Source: Desulfobacula sp. (GTDB lineage: Bacteria; Desulfobacterota; Desulfobacteria; Desulfobacterales; Desulfobacteraceae). From it: 39,382 bases of DNA. The stretch's first letter is position 1, and each line of letters starts with the position of its first letter. Both the position numbers and the translations under genes were made by a program. The notes beneath the pieces are model-generated. The model saw nothing but the letters and a program-made list of their open reading frames with translations. It was not told the origin of the DNA and searched no databases. This document shows positions 16,415 to 26,346 of this stretch, in pieces. Location: positions 1 through 39,382 of the forward strand of contig NZ_JAUWQB010000030.1 of the NCBI RefSeq assembly GCF_030611305.1. Direction: 5' to 3'.

Positions 16415-17327
16415 CTTCCAACCTCACTTCTGTTTCGAGTTTAATATGGTATTTATTAAATACGGTTTTCTGGATATGCTGTTTTAATAAAAGGATATCG
16501 TCACAGGTTGCATTGTTGGTGTTTACAATAAAATTTGCATGTTTTTCAGACACTAGTGCGTCATTGACTCTCATTCCTTTAAGTCCGGATTTTTCAATCA
16601 GCTCCCCGGCAGACGTTCCTAAGATTGGATTTTTGAAAAAACATCCGGCACTTGCAAAGGAAACAGGCTGCGTTGCATTTTTTTGGCTAAGGTTTTGTTT
16701 AAAAGCTTTTTCTATTTTTTCTAAGGTTCCTTTTCTTAATGTTAATGTTGCTGCTGTAATAATACCGGCCAGATTGAGTTGGCGGTAAGAAAAATCAAGA
16801 TCTTTTTTTTCAATGGTTTCAGTCTCCAAGGTTTTTTTGTTCAACACTTCAATGGATTTAACAATGCCTGACATCTCCCCTGACTCAGTTCCGGCATTCA
16901 TCATAATGGCACCCCCGATGGTTCCGGGGATTCCGGCGGCAAATTCAAGTCCTGACAGCGAGTGCGTGATGGCAACCTGACAGACTTTTGATAAACGTTC
17001 TCCAGCTTCAACATAAATGGTTTTTTCATGAAAATCTGTTTGGGTTATACGGATTTCAGATTTTAATTGTCTGGTGATAACCACAAGACCCCGTATGCCT
17101 TTGTCGGTAATTAAAAGATTTGTGCCGCCCCCAAAAAGAGTAACCGGAATATTCAGTTCCGAAGCTTTTTTCAACAGCTTTTTCAATTCTTGTTTATCTT
17201 TTGGCAGTGCAAGAAGATCAGCAGGGCCTCCGATTTTAAACGAGGTGTATTTTTTCAACGGCTCATCAACCAGAAGGTTAAAATTTTGAGCCAGTGTTGA
17301 ATGTGCTGTGTTGTCTGTTTTTAACAT
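16407..17327 (-). CDS. murB: UDP-N-acetylenolpyruvoylglucosamine reductase MurB
   Basis: The 306-residue enzyme uses FAD and NADPH to reduce UDP-GlcNAc-enolpyruvate to UDP-MurNAc. The FAD-binding segment TLFGGGTNLLI lies near residue 60, and GLEFAAGIPGTIGGAIMMNAG is spread across 125-145. The FASAGCFFKNP motif near 225-235 carries the serine thought to protonate the intermediate. The length and short C-terminal domain fit type II MurB. An AAAGG lies six bases before the ATG. Nine bases separate it from murC, and it overlaps ftsQ by eight bases. Confidence 0.96.
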   Translation of the reverse strand: MLKTDNTAHSTLAQNFNLLVDEPLKKYTSFKIGGPADLLALPKDKQELKKLLKKASELNIPVTLFGGGTNLLITDKGIRGLVVITRQLKSEIRITQTDFHEKTIYVEAGERLSKVCQVAITHSLSGLEFAAGIPGTIGGAIMMNAGTESGEMSGIVKSIEVLNKKTLETETIEKKDLDFSYRQLNLAGIITAATLTLRKGTLEKIEKAFKQNLSQKNATQPVSFASAGCFFKNPILGTSAGELIEKSGLKGMRVNDALVSEKHANFIVNTNNATCDDILLLKQHIQKTVFNKYHIKLETEVRLEGE

Positions 17328-17336
17328 GCTGTGCCT

Positions 17337-18704
17337 TTACAATATTTCAATCAATTTTTCTCCAAGGATATAAATGTCTCCGGCGCCCAGTGTCAGGACG
17401 ATATCACCTTTTTTAACTTTATGGGTAATCATGGATAAGGCCTGGGTAAAATCAGGCGAATAGGAGACATCTTTATGTCCATGTTTTCTGATGCCTTCGC
17501 AGAGACATTGGGCACTAACTCCTTTAATTTCTTTTTCACTTGCAGCATAAATCGGGAGTATAATCAGGATATCGGATTGATAAAAAGACCGGGTGAATTC
17601 ATGAAACAATCCTTGGGTCCTGGTGTACCTGTGGGGCTGGAATACAACAACCAGCCGCTTCTCCTTATAACTTTCCCTTATAGCTGTCAGTGTTGCCATG
17701 ATTTCTGTCGGATGATGGCCGTAATCATCCATTATGGTGATCCCCTTTTTTTCTCCTTTGATTTCAACCCGCCTTTTTACGCCTTTAATTTGTTCCAGTG
17801 CTTTCTTAATTGTTTTAAAAGGTATGTTCAGCTCAATTCCTGTGGCAATCGAAGCAAGTGCATTGGAGACATTATGTTTTCCTGCAATATTGAGGTTGAT
17901 TTCATCTAAGAGTTTCTCATGGTGAAAAACTTTAAAAAAACTTTTGCTTCCCATAAATGAGATATCCCTGGCTTGAAGATCAGATTGGGCTGTCATGCCA
18001 AATGTGGTATAGCGAACCTTTATCCTGGGAAGGATGTCCTGTACGTGCTCGTTATCAAGACAGAGAATGGCAAGGCCGTAAAAAGGAACCGAGTTGATAA
18101 ACTGGACAAATTTATCTTTTATATCTTCAATGTCCTTGTAAAAATCCAGGTGTTCCAGATCAATATTTGTGACGGCTGCAATGGCAGGCGCATACTTCAG
18201 AAAAGAACCGTCGCTTTCGTCGGCTTCGGCAACAATATATTCCCCTTTGCCATGTAATGCATTGGTATCGAGCCCTGTGAGAAGCCCTCCAATGACCACG
18301 GTAGGGTCAAGTCCGGCCGTATTGAGGATTTGCGAAATCATGGCGGTGGTTGATGTTTTACCGTGGGCTCCGGATACCGCAATGGAATATTTGATCCGCA
18401 TCAGTTCAGCCAGCATTTCAGCCCTCGGGATAATGGGAATAGACAGTTGTCTTGCATGAACCACTTCCGGATTTTCACGGGCGATAGCCGAAGAGGTGAC
18501 CACCACGCTGGCCCCAACTATTTGTTCCTTGCTGTGGCCCTGGAAGATGATGCCGCCTTTTTTTTCCAGCCTTTTGGTAATATGGGAGAGCTTTAAGTCA
18601 GATCCGGACACTTTATATCCAAGATTTAAAAGAAGCTCTGCAATGCCGCTCATGCCGATGCCGCCGATTCCAACAAAATGGATATGGTAGTTTTTTTGAT
18701 ACAT
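17337..18704 (-). CDS. murC: UDP-N-acetylmuramate--L-alanine ligase MurC
   Basis: A 455-residue Mur ligase adding L-Ala to UDP-MurNAc with ATP. The N-terminal UDP-binding motif HFVGIGGIGMSGIAELL, the ATP P-loop SGAHGKTSTTAMI near residue 110 and the MDDYGHHPTEI motif near 330 are all present. It lies between murG (four bases upstream) and murB (nine bases downstream), the normal order. Confidence 0.97.
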   Translation of the reverse strand: MYQKNYHIHFVGIGGIGMSGIAELLLNLGYKVSGSDLKLSHITKRLEKKGGIIFQGHSKEQIVGASVVVTSSAIARENPEVVHARQLSIPIIPRAEMLAELMRIKYSIAVSGAHGKTSTTAMISQILNTAGLDPTVVIGGLLTGLDTNALHGKGEYIVAEADESDGSFLKYAPAIAAVTNIDLEHLDFYKDIEDIKDKFVQFINSVPFYGLAILCLDNEHVQDILPRIKVRYTTFGMTAQSDLQARDISFMGSKSFFKVFHHEKLLDEINLNIAGKHNVSNALASIATGIELNIPFKTIKKALEQIKGVKRRVEIKGEKKGITIMDDYGHHPTEIMATLTAIRESYKEKRLVVVFQPHRYTRTQGLFHEFTRSFYQSDILIILPIYAASEKEIKGVSAQCLCEGIRKHGHKDVSYSPDFTQALSMITHKVKKGDIVLTLGAGDIYILGEKLIEIL

Positions 18705-18708
18705 GGAT

Positions 18709-19839
18709 TTAAGCCTTAATATCCTTTGTTTTTAAAATGCGGGTTGCTATTTTTTCATCGGCATTGGGCATGGCAAGGTGGTTTAGCATTTCTGCCATGT
18801 GGTTAAGCCTTTCTTTATTCCCGATCAGATCTTCCATGGTTTGTTTTAGTATCTGTCCTGTCAGTTCATTGTCTTTTATCATCACAGCAGCCCCCTGATC
18901 TTCAAGGGCCTTTGCATTAAAGGTCTGGTGGTCGTCGGCTGCATGGGGAAAGGGAACCAGAATGGCTGGCCGGCTCTTGATACAGAGTTCTGAAATAGTT
19001 CCCGCACCCGCTCTTGTGATGACAAGATCCGCCATATCCTGAAGCTGCGGCATGTTATGGAAAAAGGCTTTAGCCGTTGCTTTAATTTTCAGGCCTGAGT
19101 ATTTTTCCCGGATGGCGGATTCATCATTGATGCCGGTCTGATGGATAATATTGAATCTGCCGGTATTACCCATTAATTCAAGAGCATCCATAAATGCAGT
19201 GTTGATACTGCGGGCACCCTGGCTTCCACCTGTGACAAGAATGGTAAATTTGTTTGGATAAAAATAGTTCAAATTAAGATTAGCCTCAGATTCGACGCTG
19301 TCTGTTTTCCGGACAGGGTTGCCGACATATTTTACTTTAGGGTTGTGGGCAAGTCCTTTTGTTTCTTTAAATGAGGTGAAAATGGTCTTGGCAAATCTTG
19401 ATAACAGCCGGTTGGTTAACCCGGGGATGGCGTTCTGTTCCTGGATGGCGGTTGGAATTCTTAAAACCCAGGCAGCCAGCACAACGGCAAAGGATGAGAA
19501 TCCTCCCACACCAAGGACAAAATCAGGTTTAAAACTTTTCATGATGATCATGGACTGTATCAGGGAAACCAGGATAATACTGATCGAAAAAACCTTAGTG
19601 ATAATATTGCCGCCTTTAATCGGTTTTGAGAAAATACTTTTATGGGCATACCCGTATTTTTCAAGAGTTTTTGTTTCAAAGGGGGCATTGGTACCAACAA
19701 AAAGAATTTCTGTATTCTGGCTTGGCCGATCAAGGTTCTGGTCAAGGATCCGGTTAAGGGCCTGGGCAATGGCAATACCCGGGAACAGGTGTCCGCCTGT
19801 CTTTCCTCCGGCTATGATAATGTTAAATTGCTTATTCAT
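18709..19839 (-). CDS. murG: lipid II synthase MurG
   Basis: A 376-residue GT28-family, peripheral-membrane glycosyltransferase that transfers GlcNAc from UDP-GlcNAc to lipid I on the inner face of the membrane, making lipid II. Diagnostic motifs are the N-terminal GGKTGGHLFPG, the interdomain GGSQGARSIN near 205-215, and TRAGAGTISEL near 285, which binds the donor nucleotide. Its ATG lies inside the last codons of ftsW (eight-base overlap), which suggests coupling of the flippase/polymerase-family and lipid II genes. Confidence 0.97.
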   Translation of the reverse strand: MNKQFNIIIAGGKTGGHLFPGIAIAQALNRILDQNLDRPSQNTEILFVGTNAPFETKTLEKYGYAHKSIFSKPIKGGNIITKVFSISIILVSLIQSMIIMKSFKPDFVLGVGGFSSFAVVLAAWVLRIPTAIQEQNAIPGLTNRLLSRFAKTIFTSFKETKGLAHNPKVKYVGNPVRKTDSVESEANLNLNYFYPNKFTILVTGGSQGARSINTAFMDALELMGNTGRFNIIHQTGINDESAIREKYSGLKIKATAKAFFHNMPQLQDMADLVITRAGAGTISELCIKSRPAILVPFPHAADDHQTFNAKALEDQGAAVMIKDNELTGQILKQTMEDLIGNKERLNHMAEMLNHLAMPNADEKIATRILKTKDIKA

Positions 19840-20950
19840 AATCCTTGGATGCCCCGATATTCATTAAAATTCCCATGGCCGCCATATTGATCACAAGGGA
19901 TGTTCCTCCATAACTGATAAACGGCAGGGTAAGCCCTTTTGTTGGTAGAACCCCTAAAGCAACCCCTGTGTTGATGATGACCTGAATCCCAATATAAATG
20001 GTAAGCCCTGCAGCAGTGATGGCGCCAAAAAGAGTCTTTGAGGTTTTGGCAATCCGGATGCCTTTTAATAATAAAATCAAATAGAGGGATAGAACCGTAA
20101 GCACACCAATCAGTCCCAGTTCTTCTCCAATGATTGAAAAAATAAAATCTGTGTGGGGTTCCGGAAGGTAGTGCATTTTCTGCATCCCAAGGCCAATGCC
20201 TTTTCCGAAAATACCGCCTGAACCAAAGGCTTTTAAGGAATGGGTGATCTGGTACCCGGTGTTATAGGGGTCATCCCAGGGATTTAAAAACGAAAGAATT
20301 CTTTCCAGCCGGTACTCAACCTTATAAACCGAAAAATAAATTACCGGGATCAGCAAGGGAGTCGGAGAAAGAAGATGGGTGATCTTAACCCCTGCAACAA
20401 ACATCATCCCCCATGTGATCATCCCTAACACAACAATCGTTCCGAAATCAGGCTGGATAATGATCAAACAGGCAAACAGAGCAAAAATGAATGCATGGGG
20501 GAAAAAACCAATGGAAAAAACTTTTATCATATCCTGTTTTTTGGACAGGGAATATCCAAGGAAAATGATGAGTGCCAGTTTTGCAAATTCAGACGGTTGA
20601 AAGGTAAATCCGCCAAGATTCAGCCACCGGTGGGCACCGCCGGCCTTAATATTTAATGCTGGAAAGAGCACAGCCACAAGCAGTGCAATGGCAGCAAAAA
20701 GAATGATATAGGAAAAGTTTCTGTAAAGTTTATAGGGGAAAGAGGCTGCGACAAACATGACACACAGGCTGATACCCAAAAACAGGGCCTGTTTTTTCAT
20801 ATAGTAAAATGCCGTGTTGTGGTTTTCCATGCTGATGGACGAACTTGCTGAATAAACCATGATAATGCCGATCCCCGAAAGAAGAATAACAGGGAAAAGA
20901 ATACTCTTTTCACTGAAAAAGGGATGTATGGTTTTTGTGGGTTCAGCCAT
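19832..20950 (-). CDS. ftsW: SEDS-family division glycosyltransferase FtsW
   Basis: A 372-residue polytopic SEDS protein (about ten membrane helices) that polymerises lipid II into septal glycan with its partner FtsI. Family motifs are FQPSEFAKLALI, PEPHTDFIFSIIGEELGLIG and LTLPFISYGGTSLV; the last two lie in the extracellular loops that carry catalytic and partner-binding residues. I prefer the ATG at 20950 over an upstream in-frame TTG at 20965. The TTGGAAAA sequence serves as the ribosome-binding region, and the ATG begins one base after the murD stop. Confidence 0.95.
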   Translation of the reverse strand: MAEPTKTIHPFFSEKSILFPVILLSGIGIIMVYSASSSISMENHNTAFYYMKKQALFLGISLCVMFVAASFPYKLYRNFSYIILFAAIALLVAVLFPALNIKAGGAHRWLNLGGFTFQPSEFAKLALIIFLGYSLSKKQDMIKVFSIGFFPHAFIFALFACLIIIQPDFGTIVVLGMITWGMMFVAGVKITHLLSPTPLLIPVIYFSVYKVEYRLERILSFLNPWDDPYNTGYQITHSLKAFGSGGIFGKGIGLGMQKMHYLPEPHTDFIFSIIGEELGLIGVLTVLSLYLILLLKGIRIAKTSKTLFGAITAAGLTIYIGIQVIINTGVALGVLPTKGLTLPFISYGGTSLVINMAAMGILMNIGASKDYE

Positions 20951-20951
20951 T

Positions 20952-22316
20952 TTATTTTTTTCCAAGTGCGTTTACATGGGTTGTAAAATCATTACCCCTG
21001 TGGGCATAGCTGTCATACATGTCAAAGCTTGCACAGGCAGGGGAGAGAAGAACAATGTCATCCTTGTCAGCTAGATCAAAAGCCGTTTGAACGGCATCTT
21101 TCATGGTTTGTGCCTCTTTTGTCGGGCAGATGTTCTCAAAGGTGTCTTTGATGTGTGTTCTGGATTCTCCAATGGCAATAATGGTTTTGACACTCTTTGT
21201 TACATCATTGACAAGCAGGGAAAAATCAGTGCCTTTTCCCCTCCCTCCTAAAATCAGGATAATATTATTTTTAAAGTACTCAATGGCTCGAATAACCGCG
21301 TCCGTATTGGTTGCCTTTGAATCATTATAGAAAGAAATACTGTCAATGGTTTTGATGAACTCCATTCTGTGGGGAAGATTCTTAAAGGTTTTCAATCCCT
21401 TTAGAACATCATTTATATCTGCACCAAGGGCAAGGCAGGCAAGAACGGCAGCCGCAACATTCTCTTTGTTGTGAGTGCCGGTAAGCTCCTTGAATTGAGC
21501 TGTCTTTATCCTATGATTAAAATCCTGCACAGTAATTTCAATGTCTTTAGAGCTGATTTTAGCACTGCACTTCATCGGGGTGTCTGATGATGCTGAAAAC
21601 GTAAAAATTGTTGATGGCAGTTTTGAAAATTTTTCGTCAAACCCTTTAATGGATTGATTCAGCACAGCTTTGTCAAAAGAGTTCTGGTTTTTAAAAATGC
21701 TCCATTTGGAATTTTCATATGCCTTGTAGTTTTCGTATCGGTCCAGATGGTCCTCTGAGATGTTTAAGAGTACGGCCACATCAGGTTTGAACTTTTTTGA
21801 AATATCCAGTTGGAAACTGGATACTTCAGCCACAATGACATCGGTTTTTTCTTTGGTCATTAAGTGATCAACCAGAGGTGTTCCGATATTTCCCCCGACA
21901 AAAGGATTCATTCTGCAGGCCTTTAACATGTCACCGATTAAAGTGGTTGTGGTAGTCTTGCCATTGGTGCCCGTAATGGCAATGATCGGCAGATCATTGT
22001 ACCGGGTGAAAATATCCAGTTCACCGGTGATGCCAACCCCCAGGTTGAGTGCCGTCTTGATAAACTCATTGCTTAATGGGATTCCGGGACTTGGAATCAT
22101 AACGCCGGCCCGGTTAAAGGTTTGCTGGTTGTGAAAACCGATTTCGGTTTTTATCCCAAGCGCATTGAGTTCTTTTGCAATATCAATCCTTGAGTTATCA
22201 ATATCCGTGGCAATCACAGTTTCCCCTTTGGAGCGCAGGAACTTTGCCATGGAAATCCCTGATGCTCCCAGGCCAATGATCAGAAAATATGAAGGATTTT
22301 TTTCTTTCACATTCAT
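20952..22316 (-). CDS. murD: UDP-N-acetylmuramoyl-L-alanine--D-glutamate ligase MurD
   Basis: A 454-residue Mur ligase that adds D-Glu to UDP-MurNAc-L-Ala. The N-terminal Rossmann-like uridine-binding segment IIGLGASGISMAKFL, the ATP P-loop ITGTNGKTTTTTLI near residue 118, and the NISEDHLDRY and FYNDSKATN motifs are all present. The ATG directly abuts the mraY stop, with no gap. The protein is of standard length. Confidence 0.97.
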   Translation of the reverse strand: MNVKEKNPSYFLIIGLGASGISMAKFLRSKGETVIATDIDNSRIDIAKELNALGIKTEIGFHNQQTFNRAGVMIPSPGIPLSNEFIKTALNLGVGITGELDIFTRYNDLPIIAITGTNGKTTTTTLIGDMLKACRMNPFVGGNIGTPLVDHLMTKEKTDVIVAEVSSFQLDISKKFKPDVAVLLNISEDHLDRYENYKAYENSKWSIFKNQNSFDKAVLNQSIKGFDEKFSKLPSTIFTFSASSDTPMKCSAKISSKDIEITVQDFNHRIKTAQFKELTGTHNKENVAAAVLACLALGADINDVLKGLKTFKNLPHRMEFIKTIDSISFYNDSKATNTDAVIRAIEYFKNNIILILGGRGKGTDFSLLVNDVTKSVKTIIAIGESRTHIKDTFENICPTKEAQTMKDAVQTAFDLADKDDIVLLSPACASFDMYDSYAHRGNDFTTHVNALGKK

Positions 22317-23396
22317 TTACCTTATTTTCAGGGTACTCAATGATAATAACGCCAGGGTAATGGATATGATCCAGAACCGAACAATCACCTTTGATTCATG
22401 CCACCCTTTAAGCTCAAAATGATGGTGTAAGGGGGCCATCCGAAAGACTCTTTTTCCTTTTGTCAGTTTAAAATATGATACTTGAATGATGACGGATAAG
22501 GCTTCAATGACAAACAGCCCGCCAACAATAACTAAGAGAATTTCCTGTTTTGTAATGACAGCAATGGTTCCTAAAATGGCGCCCAAAGGAATAGATCCTG
22601 AATCTCCCATAAAAATCTGGGCCGGATGCGCATTAAACCATAGGAACCCTAATCCGGCACCTGCCAGGATTCCGCAGATGACGGCTATTTCACCGGCAGA
22701 GGCAATATGTCTGAGATGAAGATATTCAGCGATCTGGACATGGCCTGTAACATATGCAAAGAACATGTAGGTGACACTGGCAACGATATAGGGGCCGATG
22801 GCAAGTCCGTCAAGTCCGTCAGTCAGGTTTACTGCATTGGATGTGCCCACAATGACAAGACAGGCAAATGGGATGTACCAGATTCCTAAATCCGGGGAAA
22901 TATCTTTAAAAAAAGGAATTGTCAGCGTTGAATTAAAGTCAGGACATTCATAGATCAACCAGCCGATAATCAGGGCAAACAATACCTGGATGAGAAATTT
23001 GCCTTTGGCAGAAAACCCCATATTCCTTTTTTTTATCTGCATGAGATAATCATCAACAAATCCGATAAAACCGAAAAGCATCAGGGTCAGAAGAAGAATG
23101 TTGACATAATGATTGGACAGGTTCCCCCAGATCACTGTGGTCACGAAAACAGAAAAAAGGATCAGGAGGCCGCCCATGGTTGGAGTACCTTGTTTGCCCA
23201 GGTGAGACTGCGGCCCATCAGTCTGGATGATTTGTCCGATTTGCATCTGAGTAAGTTTTTTGATGACAAAGGGTCCGAAAAGAAAACAGATTAAAAGGGC
23301 GGTGAGCCCTCCGTAAATCGATCTGAATGTAATATATCGAAATATATTCAAGAATGTGAAATCAACATGATATGGGTATAAAAATTCGTACAGCAT
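22317..23396 (-). CDS. mraY: phospho-MurNAc-pentapeptide translocase MraY
   Basis: A 359-residue polytopic enzyme that transfers phospho-MurNAc-pentapeptide to undecaprenyl phosphate, making lipid I. Motifs are GTPTMGGLLIL, the aspartate pair GFVDDYLMQ, NLTDGLDGLAIGP, FMGDSGSIPLGA and the histidine cluster MAPLHHHFELKGW. About ten membrane helices are expected. One base separates it from the murE-murF stop. It is a conserved member of the dcw cluster. Confidence 0.98.
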   Translation of the reverse strand: MLYEFLYPYHVDFTFLNIFRYITFRSIYGGLTALLICFLFGPFVIKKLTQMQIGQIIQTDGPQSHLGKQGTPTMGGLLILFSVFVTTVIWGNLSNHYVNILLLTLMLFGFIGFVDDYLMQIKKRNMGFSAKGKFLIQVLFALIIGWLIYECPDFNSTLTIPFFKDISPDLGIWYIPFACLVIVGTSNAVNLTDGLDGLAIGPYIVASVTYMFFAYVTGHVQIAEYLHLRHIASAGEIAVICGILAGAGLGFLWFNAHPAQIFMGDSGSIPLGAILGTIAVITKQEILLVIVGGLFVIEALSVIIQVSYFKLTKGKRVFRMAPLHHHFELKGWHESKVIVRFWIISITLALLSLSTLKIR

Positions 23397-23397
23397 T

Positions 23398-26346
23398 TTA
23401 TGCCTTCGTTAATATTTGTTGAAGCTCGTGTATGACGGTTTCCATGGCCATACCTCTTGAACCTTTTACAAGAATCCAGGTGTCAGAATTTTTGCTTTCC
23501 AATACCTTTTGAGCAATTTCCTTTTTTGTACCGTGAAATATATTGTCTGCTGGAAAACCATTTTCAATCGCACCTTCTATGGTGTATTTAACCTGACTGC
23601 CGAACACGTATAATTTACAGATTCCCAAAAGAGCAACTTTTTGTCCGATCTGCCGATGAAGGGAGTCCGATTCTTTTCCCAGTTCCAGCATATCCCCGAG
23701 AACGGCAATGCTGTTTTTGACGCCGCTGACAGCGTGCAGCGTATTCAAGGCCTGGGTGACGGAAGCAGGATTTGCATTGTATGTGTCGTCGATAATACTG
23801 ATAGAATCCGAAAGCCTGTAAATATTCATTCTTCCGGATACAGGGGAAAAGGCGTTGATCCCTTTTTTGATACCATCAGTACAGATTCCCGCTCTTGTGG
23901 CGGCAAGGATTGCAGCAAGGCAATTGTCAATCATAAAAAGGGCAGGGGAATTGATGGAAAAAACAGTCTCCATGTTTTTAACCTTTGCTGTAAATTCAAT
24001 GGAAGTTGCAGAATTTTTAATTTTGGCAGATTGAATGTCTGAACCATTACTTGAACCAAAAAAAAGGAGTGTTTTAATAGTTTTTTTCTTTTTGGCTTTT
24101 GTTTCAAGGATATTACGTCTGGGATCATCAGCAAAGAGAATCGCAGTTCCGTTTTCCCGGACGCCGTCAAAAATTTCAGCCTTTGCTTTTGCCACATTAT
24201 CTATACTGCCAAGTCCTTCAAGGTGAACACCTGCCGTATTGGTCACCATGGTAATATCGGGAAGTGCTATCTGGCTGAGTCTTGATATTTCACCCGGATG
24301 GTTCATACCCATTTCCACGATGGCCCATTCATGGGCGGCCGAAAGATTTAGAAGGGTTAACGGCAGTCCGATTTCATTATTAAAATTACCTTGGGTAGCA
24401 TGGGTATGAAATTGGGTTTTAAAAATTTCTTCCGTAATTTTTCGTGTGGTTGTCTTTCCGCTGGAACCTGTAATGGCAAGCAGTTTGACATTTGATCGGA
24501 GTCTCTGATATCGGGCAAGCTGCCCTAAAGCGGTTAACGTGTTTCCGGTTTCAAAAATAATCAGACTTTTCTGGTCAATTTCTCTTTTCGTGTTCTCATC
24601 AAGCGTATCAACAAATCCTTTTTGAGTAACAAATCCTTTTATTCCTTTATCAATAAGGTCTTTAATAAAGGTGTGACCGTCAAAGTTTTCTCCTTTGAGG
24701 GCAAGAAAGATTTGGGTTTTAGTGGTTGTTCTTGAGTCTGTAGAGATCCCGGTAAAACTATGATCCTTTTCAGTCGTTGAAAAAACAGGATCACAGCCTA
24801 ACGCCTTTGTAAGATCGTCTATTTCCCACCCAATGGGTTTGAACTGGTCTGAAAATTCAATCGCTGCTTTCTTAAGTTCTTCTTTGTCATCAAAATGAAT
24901 GGTGCCTGCATTGGTGATCTGGTAAGTTTCGTGTCCCTTTCCGGCAGCGATAATAATGTCCCCTGGTTTTGAAATAAAAACAGCCTTTTTAAGGGCTTTC
25001 TTCCGATCAACCTCAACCAGATAGCCTTTTTTAAAAGGGGTTAACAAAAGATCATTTTCAGAAAGTTTATCAAACTCATCTATTCCTTCAAGGATATCAT
25101 TTATGATGGAATCAGGATGTTCAGTTCTCGGGTTATCAGAGGTCACAATGGCAATGTCGCTGTGTTTGCAGGCAATCTGTCCCATTAACGGCCGTTTTGA
25201 GCGATCCCTGTCGCCACCGCACCCGAAAACTATAATGATCCTTTTAGGGGCTCTTAGTTTTAAAGTGACTAAAATGGTTTCAAGCGCATCAGGCGTATGG
25301 GCGTAATCGACGAACAAAAACCTGTTAATAGGCGTATCGATTTTTTCAAGGCGGCCCGGAATTGTGTGGCAGGCCTCAATGCCTTCTTTAATTTGCTCCG
25401 GGCCAATATTCAAAGCATGGGCAGCTCCCACAGCGCACAAGATGTTCTCCAAATTGAATTTACCCGTAAGTGATGATATCAGGTCGAATGAGCCACTGGG
25501 CAGACAAATGGTTCCCGACAATCCGTTAATATTATCTGTGACATCTTTTACAAAAACATCCGTTTTCTTTTTTGTGCTGACGGCAAGTGTTTTATAGTCA
25601 AGAGATGTGAAAAGGTCTTCTCCTTTCGAGTCATCAATATTCAGGATGGCAGGGGCATTGTTTTTTCCGTTTGGTCCGAGAAACCGAGTGAAAAATCTTT
25701 TTTTACAATTAAAGTATTCATCTATGGTTTTGTGATAGTCCATGTGATCCTGGGTCAGGTTCGTGAACACGCCCGCATCAAACCGGCAAAAATCCACCCT
25801 GTTAAGGTCAAGTCCATGGGAAGAGACTTCCATGATGACATGGGTAACACCGGCTTTGTTCATATCATAAAGGGTTCTTTGAAGATCGATGGAATCAGGT
25901 GTTGTCACAGGGTTGTCAAAAATCTGATTATTATATCGGATGTTGATGGTTCCAATGACACCGGTTGAAAATCCACAGGCCTTGAAAATCCTTTCCAGCA
26001 GCCATGTGGTTGTGGTCTTGCCATTGGTCCCGGTGATGCCGACAAGGGTCAGTTTTTTTGAAGGATTGCCATAAAAATTGGCTGCAATGGAGGCCATGGA
26101 AAGCCTTGTGTTTTCAACCAGAAGAACATGGTTCAAATTTTTTGGATTGGTTTCGGCAATAACGGCCATTGCCCCGTTTTGGAAGGCCTGTTCAATATAA
26201 TCGTGGCCGTCAGCCATAAGTCCTTTAACAGCAATAAACAGCCCTCCGGGCTTGATATCCCTGGAGTTTGAAGCAATAGAGGAAATATCCGGATCATGGG
26301 TCATCCCTGTCGTTGAACAATCTTTGATCAGATCAGACAGCTTCAA
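23398..26346 (-). CDS. murE/murF: MurE-MurF fusion: two consecutive Mur ligases in one protein
   Basis: A single 982-residue frame encodes two complete Mur ligases. Residues 1 to about 500 are MurE: N-terminal UDP-binding domain, P-loop GITGTNGKTTTTWLL near 105, and the DNPR motif near 405, which in characterised MurE enzymes selects meso-diaminopimelate as the third amino acid. From about 505 to the end is MurF: a STDSR segment, P-loop ITGSSGKTTTRKI near 624, and DDTYNANPASV, and it adds D-Ala-D-Ala. The junction has no linker of note beyond the WEIDDLTKALG start of MurF. The fusion makes the UDP-MurNAc-pentapeptide from the dipeptide in two successive steps. The start overlaps ftsI by four bases (ATGA). 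Similar fusions are known in Bordetella, as I recall. Confidence 0.96.
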   Translation of the reverse strand: MKLSDLIKDCSTTGMTHDPDISSIASNSRDIKPGGLFIAVKGLMADGHDYIEQAFQNGAMAVIAETNPKNLNHVLLVENTRLSMASIAANFYGNPSKKLTLVGITGTNGKTTTTWLLERIFKACGFSTGVIGTINIRYNNQIFDNPVTTPDSIDLQRTLYDMNKAGVTHVIMEVSSHGLDLNRVDFCRFDAGVFTNLTQDHMDYHKTIDEYFNCKKRFFTRFLGPNGKNNAPAILNIDDSKGEDLFTSLDYKTLAVSTKKKTDVFVKDVTDNINGLSGTICLPSGSFDLISSLTGKFNLENILCAVGAAHALNIGPEQIKEGIEACHTIPGRLEKIDTPINRFLFVDYAHTPDALETILVTLKLRAPKRIIIVFGCGGDRDRSKRPLMGQIACKHSDIAIVTSDNPRTEHPDSIINDILEGIDEFDKLSENDLLLTPFKKGYLVEVDRKKALKKAVFISKPGDIIIAAGKGHETYQITNAGTIHFDDKEELKKAAIEFSDQFKPIGWEIDDLTKALGCDPVFSTTEKDHSFTGISTDSRTTTKTQIFLALKGENFDGHTFIKDLIDKGIKGFVTQKGFVDTLDENTKREIDQKSLIIFETGNTLTALGQLARYQRLRSNVKLLAITGSSGKTTTRKITEEIFKTQFHTHATQGNFNNEIGLPLTLLNLSAAHEWAIVEMGMNHPGEISRLSQIALPDITMVTNTAGVHLEGLGSIDNVAKAKAEIFDGVRENGTAILFADDPRRNILETKAKKKKTIKTLLFFGSSNGSDIQSAKIKNSATSIEFTAKVKNMETVFSINSPALFMIDNCLAAILAATRAGICTDGIKKGINAFSPVSGRMNIYRLSDSISIIDDTYNANPASVTQALNTLHAVSGVKNSIAVLGDMLELGKESDSLHRQIGQKVALLGICKLYVFGSQVKYTIEGAIENGFPADNIFHGTKKEIAQKVLESKNSDTWILVKGSRGMAMETVIHELQQILTKA

